Numbered from the stretch's first letter, positions 1 through 9,560 are shown. The stretch is DNA of 64,000 nt from Pycnococcus provasolii (GCA_049487715.1 CP150555.1:496001-560000), one strand, 5' to 3'. Notes: generated from the letters alone by a model not told the origin. A program made the numbers and translations.

Positions 1-45
1 GCATAGAAACAACAAAACTAACCAAACACACACGAAATAAACCAG

Positions 46-553
46 CCGTGGCAGGACCTCGTGAACAAGGATGGAAAGGATGCGCAGGTGTACACCATCA
101 AGGAGGATGGACTCCTCAAGTACTTCATCCAAGTGCTCGGACTCAACACGGACGGACCCGTTTTCGGTGCTAACGCGAACAATGAGCTCTTCCTTGGACG
201 CCTTGCGATGATCGGATTCGCAGTGTCGACGTTTCTTGACGCGCTCGGACCGGACCGTGGACTGGGTCCGCTAGCTCAGCTTGGTAAGTCTTCAATTGAA
301 TCCATTTCCGTTGCGGATCCACGACAATCACTAACAACAACCAAAAACAAAATATACAGGTCTGGAGACGGGACCGGAGGCGCTCGGCATCGAGGAGTTC
401 CTCACCGCGAATGCAGTCTTCTTCTTCCTCGCCGCGCTCTACCCTGTCGTGAACATGCCCAAGGATGGAAGCACCGCGCGCAAGGCGGCGCCAAAGAAGG
501 CGCCAAAGAAGAAGATTGCGGCGCCCGCCAAGAAGAAGCTCTTCGGCCGCTAA
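46..553 (+). CDS. PsbS-like chlorophyll-binding protein, 3' part (two exons seen)
   Basis: Only the 3' part lies in the window. An exon begins after an AG at 44-45 (or alternatively 53-54), runs to 283, and a 76-base GT/AG intron (284-359, with a CTAAC branch-like sequence) leads to the last exon, 360-553. The spliced protein has a light-harvesting-type helix containing ELFLGRLAM, then LGPLAQLGLETGPEALG, a second hydrophobic helix, and a basic tail (APKKAPKKK...KKKLFGR). The 'LAQL.LETG' stretch between two helices is typical of PsbS, the thylakoid protein that senses lumen pH and triggers energy-dependent quenching; the glutamate in LETG sits where a PsbS lumenal glutamate is expected. ELIP or another LHC-like protein is the alternative. 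The lysine-rich C-terminus is unusual for plant PsbS. The N-terminal half is outside the window. Confidence 0.6.
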
Positions 554-974
554 ATGTTGCAAAGGAAAAAGAAAAAGAAATCCGAAAGGGAGTTGTGCAA
601 AAAAGAACTGTAAGGAGTTGACGATTGGCAGAGAAATCGGTGAGGAGGAGAGTTTTCCTAGTTTTTTGGAATAAACCCGATGAGTAAATACAGGAAAAAG
701 TGCTTGTTTACAAATAATTCACGTTACCACCAGTTATTCTCCCCCACCGCTCGTCGTCTCACTGTTGCCGCCAGCCAGTGTAAAGCGGATTGCTCATAGA
801 TAGAACTCCTGCGTGACGCACTGCCGCCGCCGCCGCCACCACCATACTCTGCACGCGCTTTGTCGATTGTCTTCGACGGATTCTCTGACGAGTTCACTTG
901 CTCTTCGAGTTCGCGTAGGACAGAAGCAGATACGAGCGCGCGCGCTAACTCACACACTCACATGCACGTACACA
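554..974. other. Convergent intergenic region
   Basis: This lies between the convergent 3' ends of the PsbS-like gene and the TPR gene. It presumably holds both 3' UTRs. A short GCC/CCA-rich run sits near 825-842. No coding sequence is supported. Confidence 0.5.
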
Positions 975-3224
975 CTACTGCTTTTGCCTTTTATCTTTTT
1001 GCTTGATAGCGCGCTTGCGGCATTCATCAGCTGATTTACGTGCATCACGCGTCTCCTTGTGGTCTGCGCCGTAGCTTTGCTGGTATGCATGCGCCGCTTG
1101 GTCGTAGAAGGGAGCAGCCTCGCTGAACTTCTCTTGCTCCGCGAGAAATCCTGCGTAATTGTAGCACGAGTCGCCGTACTTTGGATGTGTATCGCCGAGC
1201 TCGCGACGACGACCGTCGAGCGCCTCGCGGAACAGCGGCTCGGCGTCGGCGTACTTGCCTTGCTTCGAGAGCAAGATCGCGAGGTTGTTGATGGAGCTGA
1301 GCGTGTCTGGATGCGCATCGCCGAGCTCGCGACGACGACCGTCGAGCGCCTTGCGGTACAGCGGCTCCGCCTCGGCGTACTTGCCTTGCTTATCGAGTAA
1401 GATCGCGAGGTTGTTGATGGAGCTGAGCGTGTATGGATGCGCATCGCCGAGCTCGCGACGACGACCGTCGAGCGCCTTGCGGTACAGCGGCTCCGCCTCG
1501 GCGTACTTGCCTTGCTTATCGAGTAAGTTCGCGAGGCCATTGATGGAGCTGAGCGTGTCTGGATGCGCATCGCCGAGCTTACGACGCTTACCGTCGAGCG
1601 CCTCACGGTACAGCCGCTCGGCGTCGGCGTACTTGCCTTGATCTGAGAGCACGCCTGCGAGATTGCTGATGGACGTGAGCGTGTCTGGATGCGCATCGCC
1701 TTTCTTGCGACGCGTACCGTCTAGCGTCTCGCGGTACAGCGGCTCGGCGTCGGCGTACTTGCCTTGATTCTTGAGCAAGACCGCTAGGTTGTTGATGGAC
1801 GCGAGCGTGCTTGGATGCGCATCGCCGAGCTTGCGACGCTTACCGTCGAGCGCCTTGCGGTACAGCGGCTCCGCCTCGGCGTACTTGCCTTGTTGATTGA
1901 GCGAGTTCGCGAGGTTGTCGATGGACGCGAGCGTGTTCGGATGCGTATCGCCGAGCTCGCGACGAAAACCGTCGAGCGATTCGCGGTACAGCAACTCCGC
2001 GTCGGCGTACTTGCCTTGATTCTCGAGCAAGTTCGCCACGTCCGCCAACAGCTTAGTTGTCGCTCGAATATTCTTATGCAGTCTACCCAACGCATTGATC
2101 GCACTCTCCACCACCCAGCTCCGCATCTGATCTTTGATGAGCTTGTTGACCTGTGATGCACCACCTGGATATCGTCGAACAGCACTAAGAATGGCGTCAC
2201 GATCTTCGACCTTCCACGCCTCCGCACGCTGCACATCCACGCCGACCATTTTCACTATCACTTGGTCTGCGCCCTCATCGACGAGGAACTTCGCAAACGC
2301 CTCCTGCTCCACCGCCGGTAAGCAAATCTCGAGCTTCGCCTTGCGATCGTCAATCGTACTCAGAATCTCCCAGATGCACCACGCGCGCGTGAGCGGAATG
2401 GGGTCGTCCCAAGGCATCAAGATCAGCACAGTGTGTCCGATACTCGCAACGGCAACCTTGAACGTCGTGAACCACCAGTCGGGCGGCACTTGCGAACTCG
2501 CGTGCTGGTTGACGGTGAACACGTCGAACCACACGAACGCATTCTCGGAGAGGCTGCTGAGCGCGTCAACGACATTCACGAATGTATACTTCCACGCGTG
2601 CGACACAAACACTGTCGCAGCTTTCACCTCACGAGGTTCCGTGCTTGCGAGCATATCTGCATACGATGTTTTGACTTGTTCTGTTGCAGGCTTTACGATA
2701 CCAAAGCACACGTCGTTCGTCGTCATGAGCTCGAACGGAATATCCACGTACTGTACACTGGTTGGCTTACCGTCGCCGCCTTTGCCTGCAGCGTTCATGC
2801 GCGCGCGGTGCTCTTGCAGTTTGGCTGTGGTAACTTGCACGACTTTATCTGCACCTCCGCCGTCTTTCGCCTTAAGAAAGTCTTTCGCGGTCCACGTATA
2901 CTTCTTGCCCTTGCACGCGTGCACAAATCGCCTCAGCCACGCCAGCCGCACGCCGTTTCGCGGGAAATGATGCGTAGCTTCCGCGTGCTGCGCGGTCACT
3001 GGCTGGTCCACGCGGATGATGCCTTGGTTTCCAGCAGGCACCACCAAAGGCACAGATTGTTGTTGTGGCTGTTGCGGCACATATTGTTGTTGCTGTTGTT
3101 GCGGCGCGTAGTAATACATAACAGGCTGCATCGCCGCCGGCATGTGCTGCGTCTGGGTGTTGTAGTACACAAGAGGCTGCTGCACAGGCATGGTGGATGT
3201 GGGCATGGACGCGCCACACCCCAT
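975..3224 (-). CDS. TPR (kinesin light chain-like) protein with TIR-like N-terminal domain and lipidation motif
   Basis: The ATG at 3224 gives 749 residues starting MGCGAS, a good N-myristoylation (G2) and palmitoylation (C3) site; the open frame extends upstream to 3290 but without a better start. After a Q/P-rich stretch, residues about 180-340 contain VSHAWKYTF, VWFDVF, FTTFK and LTRAWCIWEI, a TIR-like module known with kinesin-light-chain TPRs in protists and algae. The C-terminal half has seven nearly identical 42-residue TPRs (GKYADAEPLYR.AL...R..LGDAHP.TL) plus one divergent repeat. The protein is probably a membrane-anchored, soluble-domain signalling or scaffold protein; substrate and partner are unknown. 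It converges with the PsbS-like gene. Family assignment is firm for the TPRs and moderate for the TIR-like part. Confidence 0.85.
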   Translation of the reverse strand: MGCGASMPTSTMPVQQPLVYYNTQTQHMPAAMQPVMYYYAPQQQQQQYVPQQPQQQSVPLVVPAGNQGIIRVDQPVTAQHAEATHHFPRNGVRLAWLRRFVHACKGKKYTWTAKDFLKAKDGGGADKVVQVTTAKLQEHRARMNAAGKGGDGKPTSVQYVDIPFELMTTNDVCFGIVKPATEQVKTSYADMLASTEPREVKAATVFVSHAWKYTFVNVVDALSSLSENAFVWFDVFTVNQHASSQVPPDWWFTTFKVAVASIGHTVLILMPWDDPIPLTRAWCIWEILSTIDDRKAKLEICLPAVEQEAFAKFLVDEGADQVIVKMVGVDVQRAEAWKVEDRDAILSAVRRYPGGASQVNKLIKDQMRSWVVESAINALGRLHKNIRATTKLLADVANLLENQGKYADAELLYRESLDGFRRELGDTHPNTLASIDNLANSLNQQGKYAEAEPLYRKALDGKRRKLGDAHPSTLASINNLAVLLKNQGKYADAEPLYRETLDGTRRKKGDAHPDTLTSISNLAGVLSDQGKYADAERLYREALDGKRRKLGDAHPDTLSSINGLANLLDKQGKYAEAEPLYRKALDGRRRELGDAHPYTLSSINNLAILLDKQGKYAEAEPLYRKALDGRRRELGDAHPDTLSSINNLAILLSKQGKYADAEPLFREALDGRRRELGDTHPKYGDSCYNYAGFLAEQEKFSEAAPFYDQAAHAYQQSYGADHKETRDARKSADECRKRAIKQKDKRQKQ
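1183..2064 (-). repeat. 126-bp tandem array encoding seven TPRs
   Basis: The motif ggatg(c/t)g(c/t)atcgccgagc recurs at 1183, 1309, 1435, 1561, 1687, 1813 and 1939, exactly 126 bp apart, which is 42 codons, one TPR unit. The fifth copy departs from the motif after atcgcc. Nucleotide identity between copies is high, so the array is recent or is being homogenised by unequal exchange or gene conversion. Confidence 0.9.
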
Positions 3225-3832
3225 TGTCACCTGACAGCGAGCTGCGAGCTTTGATGGTTGGCGTAATCTTGCCAAAAAAACACTGGGCAAGCAGGTTGCG
3301 TCTGGGAGGTTCGGGAGGGCGTTCCTCCTTCCGGCTGTTGATAGGTAATTTACATACCACTACGATAGAAGGACAGGTAGGAGGAGGTGGTCAGGTGCCT
3401 CGAGGCTCGTACCTAACCTTAAGTTATAGTAAAATTTTAAGGTGGTGTCACTGGTCAGCCGGTCAGGTGGGTGAGGTGGTCAGCCGTCAGGCATCAGGTG
3501 TGGCCTCCTCCTCCCTGACAGCCTGAGGACTTTTCTCCCGGAACCTTTCTTTCTTTCAGGCTGACGGCTGTCCCCGGGGGTCCGCCCTGTCCTGATTTCT
3601 CCGGATAAAACCACCTGATGCCTGATGGGTGGCGAACCTTGCCATATTTTTGCCTGTATTTTACTGCGCCATTATTATCCTCTACTTGGCCTCTACGTAT
3701 CTTGGTGGTACCGTAAACTTTAGTGTGTTGTTCTTGGCGGCGGCGGCGGCGGCGGCGTACTGTACCGGTAAGTACCTTAAACTGGTACCGTACTCTTAGC
3801 TTGGTTTCTTAAGCTTGGTTTTTTATTTACCT
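3225..3832. other. Intergenic region between divergent genes
   Basis: This is the shared upstream region of the TPR gene (minus) and the coiled-coil gene starting at 3833 (plus). It contains many short copies of tcaggtgg/ggtcagg between about 3380 and 3520, a (GGC)n run near 3738-3756, and several 'ggtacc' sites near 3710-3790. No gene is seen. Confidence 0.4.
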
Positions 3833-4699
3833 ATGCCGCTCTCGTACGAGTCCAAGACGAGGCTGCGCACCGTCACCGCGCGCACGTCGCCCGAAACGGG
3901 AGGAGGGCCGCTCGCGGCGCCCGCACACCTCAGGTTCGATGACAACTACTCCACCGGATTCCGAAACGGCCAACACGGAACCTCGCCACCACGGGTAGGG
4001 GGAGGTGGGTCGTCAGCAGGCACATTCGGGGCGGCGAGCTCGCCGTTCCGAAGCGTCATGCTTGGAAGGCACGACTATGCGCTGAACACCCCAAGTCCCA
4101 AGTCGCACAAGGTGAACAGCCCCAGCTCGCTGTCGACGTCGATGTCGCCGCCGTCGTCGCGAAAAAAAGGAAAGGGGGAACCGACACCGCCCACGTACAC
4201 GTCGCTACGCAAAAAGCTCGAGACCATCAATATGGAGCGGGAGGCGCAGGAGGCGCAGCTAGCGCAAAAACTGGAAGAGGCGAAGCAGGTGGAGGCGAAC
4301 GCGAAAAACGAAGTGTCGAAGACCAAGGCTAAGCTGGAGTCGTTCACGTTTGACGTCAAGAAGCTCGAGACGATTCACATAGATGTTGCGCACGCCTGGC
4401 TGCGCGGCGGGTGTCGGTGCGAGGGGAAGGGCGGCTCGGGAACTTGGGAAAAAGGTGAAGTCACCCTCGTTGACGACCACCTCGTGTGGAGCGTGTCAGG
4501 TGGACTCGCCGCGTGCGTTGGCTTGATGTCGCGGAGATGCAGGCTTGAGGTGAGGAATCTAAAGGTGACGACCAAGAACAAGGTGTGTACGCTGCAGAGC
4601 GGAAACACGACGCTGTCGTGCCGCATGAAGAATGATAGCGACACGGCGGCGCTGACAGACTGCTGTTTCCGGATAGCGTTGAACGCACAAGGCAAATAA
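3833..4699 (+). CDS. Hypothetical protein with short coiled coil and C-terminal globular domain
   Basis: The first ATG at 3833 (the frame is open slightly upstream) gives 288 residues. The first 120 residues are low-complexity, rich in S, P, G and T. Residues about 125-185 form a charged heptad-like coiled coil (LRKKLETINMEREAQEAQ and following). The last 100 residues look globular, with WEKGEVTLVDDHLVWSV and four or five cysteines; a PH-like or lipid-binding fold is possible but unproven. The last codons coincide with the left end of a 278-bp tandem repeat, and the gene converges on the coiled-coil gene at 5340-6995. I do not recognise the family. Confidence 0.6.
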   Translation: MPLSYESKTRLRTVTARTSPETGGGPLAAPAHLRFDDNYSTGFRNGQHGTSPPRVGGGGSSAGTFGAASSPFRSVMLGRHDYALNTPSPKSHKVNSPSSLSTSMSPPSSRKKGKGEPTPPTYTSLRKKLETINMEREAQEAQLAQKLEEAKQVEANAKNEVSKTKAKLESFTFDVKKLETIHIDVAHAWLRGGCRCEGKGGSGTWEKGEVTLVDDHLVWSVSGGLAACVGLMSRRCRLEVRNLKVTTKNKVCTLQSGNTTLSCRMKNDSDTAALTDCCFRIALNAQGK

Positions 4700-5513
4700 C
4701 CATAGAGCATGATCAATCATAGAATTGTGTGCGAATTTGTACATTTTTTTTTTTAACGTCGCCTCGTTCGTCTTACTTACTTACTTACTTACTCATTCTT
4801 TTTCCAACTTGTTGACGCGTTTTTTGAGCTGGAATGATCCCGGCGGGTTGCGCTGAAATGGCGCACTGTTCGACGACGACGCTGCTGCTGCCACCGCACC
4901 GAGCTTGTTGACGCGCTTTTTCAGCTGGAATGTGCCTGGAGGGTTGCGCTGGAATCCACCACCCACAAGGCAAATAACCATAGAGCATCATCAATCATAG
5001 AATTGTGTGCGAATTTGTACATTTTTTTTTTTAACGTCGCCTCGTTCGTCTTACTTACTTACTTACTTACTCATTCTTTTTCCAACTTGTTGACGCGTTT
5101 TTTGAGCTGGAATGATCCCGGCGGGTTGCGCTGAAATGGCGCACTGTTCGACGACGACGCTGCTGCTGCCACCGCACCGAGCTTGTTGACGCGCTTTTTC
5201 AGCTGGAATGTGCCTGGAGGGTTGCGCTGGAATCCACCACCCACAAGGCAAATAACCATAGAGCATCATCGATCAAGAATTGTGTGCGAATTTTACATTT
5301 TTTTTAACGTCGCCTCGTTCGTCTTACTTACTTACTTACTCATTCTTTTTCCAACTTGTTGACGCGTTTTTTGAGCTGGAATGATCCCGGCGGGTTGCGC
5401 TGAAATGGCGCACTGTTCGACGACGACGCTGCTGCTGCCACCGCACCGAGCTTGTTGACGCGCTTTTTCAGCTGGAATGTGCCTGGAGGGTTGCGCTGGA
5501 ATCCACCACCCAC
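4686..5513. repeat. 278-bp tandem duplication of a gene 3' end (three units)
   Basis: The junction sequence caaggcaaataaccatagag occurs at 4688, 4966 and 5244, exactly 278 bp apart. Units 1 and 2 are nearly identical; unit 3 is the genuine 3' end of the minus-strand gene 5340-6995 and matches up to about 5513. Each unit holds a poly-T/TTAC-rich 3' UTR and the last ~58 codons of that gene. In units 1 and 2 the tail carries an in-frame ATG on the minus strand, so each could encode a 62-residue peptide. The breakpoint shares the microhomology CAC with the end of the plus-strand gene 3833-4699. Confidence 0.9.
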
Positions 5514-6120
5514 CGCGGCCATCTTGTTGACGCGCTTTTTCAGCTGGAATGTGCCTGGAGGGTTGCGCTGGAATTCACCACCCACGGCGGCCATCTTGTT
5601 GACGCGCTTTTTCAGCTGGAATGTGCCAGGAGGGTTGCGCACAAACGGCACCACATCTGAATCATCACCGTCGTCCACGTACGCGAGTTCCTCCTCAAGC
5701 TGTCGCGTGTAGCGCACGAGATTTTCGCGCTCCCCCACGACTTCGCGCGTCATCGACTCGAGCGTCGCACGGAGGCTAGACAATTCCTGTTCGAGCTTCG
5801 AGCTTTCGCTGCGGCTAGCCTTTAATTCGCTTTCCAGCTTCGAGTTGGCCTCCCGAGCTTTCGCAAGGTTAATTTCTGTAGAAGATGGTTGACTGTTGAA
5901 TCCTGACCGCTTCTTTTCGAAGCGCTCGAAGAGCTCCTCCGTGAACAGGAGGGAAGTAGAGTCTGAGTCTGCTGCAGTTTTTGAGTCTTCGGAGTCTTCG
6001 TCGTCGTCAACGTATGCAAGCTGCTCCTCAAGGCTGCGCGCGTACTCTGTGAGTTTCGTCTTCTCGGTGACAAAGTCAAGCGTAGCGGCTGCGAGCGCCT
6101 CCCTGAGTTGCTCCTCGGCA

Positions 6121-6151
<31 letters not shown>

Positions 6152-6995
6152 AGGCGGCGGAGGCGGCGGCGGCATTCGCCTTAGCCTGCTCTGCGGCGAG
6201 CAGCGCGGCGGATTCTTTCATTTGCGTCGCAAGCTTCTCACTGCTTGAGGCTTCGATCTGCGCGATTTTCGATTCCAACGCCGTGACTTGCGTTTGGAGC
6301 AGGCTGTTGGATTCGAGAAGTCTTTCGCTGTCTTTGGACAAGATTGTGAGCGCGGCGTCGTCGAGCGGCGACGACGTGTTGTCCGGATCAGAGTACGCGA
6401 TTTCTTCTTCCAAGGAACGTGTGTGCTGCAGAGTTTTTGACTGCTGTGTTTGGAAGTCGACGGCAAGAGCTTGGAGGTTTTCTGCATGTTTGATTTCTTG
6501 CTGTTTCAGCTGAGACTTGAGAGACTCCAAAGTTTCCTGGTGCTGCGCGAGCTTGACTAAGGAGAGAGAATTGTAGGCATCTTCTTGATTTTTCATTGAT
6601 GTTTTCAGCGTGGTGATCAAGTTGCGAGAGTTGGCAAGCTCAGATTGCGAAGAGATGCGGTGCGTTTTCGCGAGAGCGAGCTCAGACTTGAGCGAGGATA
6701 ACGACGAGGTATCAAGACCCTGAGGGGAAGAAGTGAGCAAGTCTACTTTTTTTGTGAGTAAGTCGAGCTGCGCGGCGATGGACGGATCGGATGCTGGTGC
6801 TGGCGATGATGATGGAGCGGCAGGAGGGTAGTAGACGAAGTATCCTCCTCCTGCTCCTCCTGCTCCTCCGGGGGGGGGAGGGGGGGGTGGCGGTGGTGGA
6901 GCGGAGCAGGCACGTACTGAAGGACGACGACGACGACACACCACAAAGTGAGAGCCACTTCTCTTCAACAAATGGCTGCCAACAGAAGCCGACAT
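5340..6995 (-). CDS. Coiled-coil protein with repeated short linear motifs (possible plastid scaffold)
   Basis: The protein has 551 residues from ATG 6995. The N-terminus (LLKRSGSHFVVCRRRRPSVR, then a proline run and Gly/Ala) resembles a plastid transit peptide. Residues about 75-430 are mostly coiled coil with an Ala-rich run coded by (GCC)n. An aromatic/acidic motif, R.LEEE(L/I)AY(V/S)D, occurs three times (near residues 193, 320 and 431), each followed by an acidic patch. The C-terminal 100 residues carry four copies of a basic motif, (F)QRNPPG(T/S)FQLKKRVNK, separated by short Ala/Gly/Ser linkers. I know no family with this layout; it looks like a multivalent scaffold or linker. Its 3' end is duplicated twice downstream. 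Confidence 0.7.
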
Positions 6996-7730
6996 CGCGG
7001 AAAAATGTTGTTTATCCGATCAATGAGCCCAGAGCGGTATAAATATGTTAGCAAGGGAGAAGGGAGGAGGGAGGAGGCGAGGCGCAAAGGCGGGCGAACG
7101 TTGCCATGTTGCACATGCTTGTTCCTGTATGGTGGCACGCAAGATTAGGGCTTTCAGCATAGAGCAGCACAACTTCGTGCAGGTGTACGTCATCTTCTCC
7201 GATATCTCCATGCGTAAAACCTGAAGAAACATCGGCCTCACGACCTTCACTTTCCACACAGACGGGGATCGAAGCCCTGCATCGTAAGAATTTCTTTCCG
7301 AATTGCTCCTCTCGTTCAATTCGTCCGAAATAATTCTGACAATTCTCATTTTCTTGAACAGTCCACAACCTATTTGGGGATGTGTACGAATTTTCTTCGC
7401 CAAGACAACTTTCAATCTTCTTCGAAACACATTCTGATTGATCTTTTTACGAAACAGAGCTCACTTGGTAGAGCGGTATGTTAGCATTCGGTATTTATAA
7501 CCTTGCCAATACTAAACTCGCTTTGATGCGAGACTTTTTTTTTTGCTCGGGAACGTGACCATTCCTTGTCCATGCGCCCATGCAAGGCCAATCTCACGGA
7601 TAGTTTCAAGATAGTTTCAGGACCCTCCTCATCATTCGTGATGCGGACTGTGACGGAAGTGCTTTGTGAGACCTTGACGAGTCTACGCCGCGCAGGAAGG
7701 AGAAGGAACCATCGTCGTCGGTTTGTGGGG
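6996..7730. other. Intergenic region, no supported gene
   Basis: The region lies upstream of the coiled-coil gene. A TATA-like gcggtataaatatg lies at about 7034-7047. Overlapping open frames on the minus strand between 7020 and 7430 show no recognisable domain. Poly-T runs occur near 7540. Confidence 0.35.
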
Positions 7731-8090
7731 ACATGGCGACGCAGCTAGAGGTGGAAATGAACGCCGTCGAGGAGGTGCAGACACTTCGTCTCATGGTCGG
7801 TTCTTTTGAAGACGACGACAGCGACGACGAGGGTACGTCGGAGTGGCCGGATGCAGAATTAGTAGGCATCCTCCGATGCGCTGACAGCCAAGGAGGAGCT
7901 CGAGATGGACGCATGGCCAGCTGACAGCAGCGTGCGCTTCCGACGCTATTGGATGCGATACCGCATGGACCTTCCTGCGGTGCTGCGGGGCGTAAACCTT
8001 GACATTCCCGCGGGAAGCAGACTGGCGGTGGTCGGACGAACTGGATCTCGCAAGAGCTCTCTTACCGCCGCGCTCATTCGGATTGCTTGA
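7731..8090 (+). pseudogene. ABCC-type ABC transporter fragment (linker and NBD2 start)
   Basis: A plus-strand remnant begins with ATQLEVEMNAVE, the end of the second transmembrane domain in ABCC (MRP) transporters, then after a frame change reads AWPADSSVRFRRYWMRYR, LPAVLRGVNLDIPAGS and VVGRTGSRKSSL. The last is a Walker A motif with the canonical GxGKS altered to GSRKS. It stops soon after 'ALIRIA', so all remaining NBD motifs are missing. Together with the minus-strand piece at 8461-9262 it represents one broken and partly inverted transporter gene. Confidence 0.7.
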
Positions 8091-8177
8091 TGGACTATGG
8101 AGTGTGCGTCGGAGGCGTTGGCAGCTCGTCGGCACGGCGCTGGACACGAGCACGCGGAACACGCTATTGCCATAGCT

Positions 8178-8303
8178 CGCGTGACGGGTTTTGCTCTTGC
8201 GCTCGGTTTGGTGATTCCTGGTTTAGACAATGCGGGTCATGTCGGCGGCATGACGAGCGGCGCTCTGTGCGGTTGGGTGGGTGCAAAGAACAGCGCCACG
8301 TAA
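8178..8303 (+). pseudogene. Possible rhomboid protease C-terminal fragment
   Basis: The short plus-strand frame reads GFALALGLVIP, GLDNAGHVGGM, SGALCGW, which matches the last two helices of rhomboid intramembrane proteases: the HxGG after the catalytic histidine and a glycine-rich helix. No GxSG serine motif is present nearby, so this is a scrap. It lies directly downstream of the ABCC fragment, in the same orientation. Confidence 0.4.
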
Positions 8304-8460
8304 ACTTTTTGTGATTGGTCTAGTCTATCCATACCACTGTAAATTTAAGTACTACCTTGGAATCATGACAGGTTCATTTTCAAAAGTAGGGCATATACGA
8401 GCGACGACCGTTGTGATGAAGTAAAACTCTATTACCGTTACTCAAATAAGCAAGCAATCA

Positions 8461-9262
8461 CAGTTGAAAACTAACCAGCAGAATGAGCTTGCACAAGCCG
8501 CCGTCGCGTGCCGTTAATTCGCTCGCGGGTCCCACCTCAGCCACACGACCCGCGTCGAGAACAGCCACCTGGCGATCGTGCGCATCGTGCGCATTCGAAT
8601 GCACTCGACGGCGTTCATTTCCACCTCTAGTTGCGTCGCCGTCTGAACGTCGCCGGCGAGAAGGCCTGTCACCACGATTGCAATCGTGACGACGACACCA
8701 GCGGCACCCGCGGTCAGCGATCCCGAGATGGCGAAACCCACGCTCGCGAAAGCTGCAAAGGCAACGATCGCGGAGCTCAGCGCCTCCATAGACAAGCCTA
8801 GCCAGCAGTTGGCGCTCATCAGGTGGTAAAGCACAGCACTGCGACGGTCCACGCGGCGCGCCATCGCCTTGACGCACTTGCGGATGAGATGTGCGCTGCG
8901 AAGAGGCGCAACGCCTGCGAGTGCCTCGCTCAGCAATGCGTACGCCGGCGCGCGCTGCACAGCCTCAATGCGCTGCATCGCACGGCTAGTTCTGCGGTAG
9001 TAGCTCAGCAGTGCGCAGTAGAGAATGCCGGCGGGAACGGCGGAACGATTATGCAAACGAGCGCGAACATTCCAAGGCTTGTGGCGATCGTGTAGAGATA
9101 TATGTTCCAATTCGTACCCAGCGTCTCGTCGCATATGAAAATGTCGCGAGTGCAAACACCGCTGAACCGTCCAGCGCGAGATGCATCGTGAAACGCGAGT
9201 GGTGCGCGCAGCAGGCGGTGCCACAGCCTAACCCACAACGCCTTGGCAGCAGGCGAGTGGCT
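8461..9262 (-). pseudogene. ABCC-type ABC transporter fragment (TMD2 and NBD tail)
   Basis: Read on the minus strand from 9262, the piece shows HRLLRAPLAFHD, CDETLGTNWN, then in a second frame YYRRTSRAMQRIEAV, ALLSEALAGVAPLR, GSLTAGAAGV, ATQLEVEMNAVE, and in a third frame VAVLDAGRVAEVGP and ELTARDGGL, the end of an NBD. At least two frameshifts are present, and the core of NBD2 (Walker A to signature) is deleted between MNAVE and the NBD tail. The sequence coding ATQLEVEMNAVE is also present, inverted, at 7733-7775. ABCC pumps export conjugates across vacuolar or plasma membranes; this copy cannot be functional. Confidence 0.75.
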
Positions 9263-9299
9263 GCGTGCGCGGCCACCGCCGTACACATGTTTTGTATTG

Positions 9300-9560
9300 T
9301 GTGGTGATGTGAGGGCTGGGAGGCAGGGGCTCCTTGCCGACTGGGGGTCCGGGATATGGGGATACGTCGTTGGTGCTTTCGTGTTGGACCCGCCAGGTGG
9401 ACCCCGCGCGGGATCCCGGTCGGATTCCGGAATGGGTGGAGGGCCGGGCCGGCGGGCCCTCCGCACAGCGGCGACAGCGCGAACGGGGCGGCGTCGGCGC
9501 CCGCGGCCGCGTATATGGCGGCGCACGCGGCGCGCCCCGCCGCGTGGTGTGAAGGAATAG
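9300..9560. repeat. GC-rich dispersed repeat fragment
   Basis: The 20-mer atggggatacgtcgttggtg at 9356-9375 and cgggatcccggtcgg near 9409 both recur, in the same order and strand, near 28005 and 28117. The segment is much more GC-rich than its flanks. This suggests a dispersed element, possibly a retroelement terminus. Confidence 0.5.

Noticed and set aside
1183-2064. Regularly spaced repeats as a CRISPR array
   Set aside because: The 126-bp units are coding TPRs in one frame with no unique spacers, and the genome is eukaryotic.
4686-5513. 278-bp repeats as a CRISPR array or LTR pair
   Set aside because: The units are head-to-tail copies of a known gene end, with no spacers and no terminal TG...CA.
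7450-7500. tRNA-like D-arm sequence (agctcacttggtagagcgg)
   Set aside because: No anticodon arm, T-arm (GGTTCGA) or acceptor stem can be formed around it.
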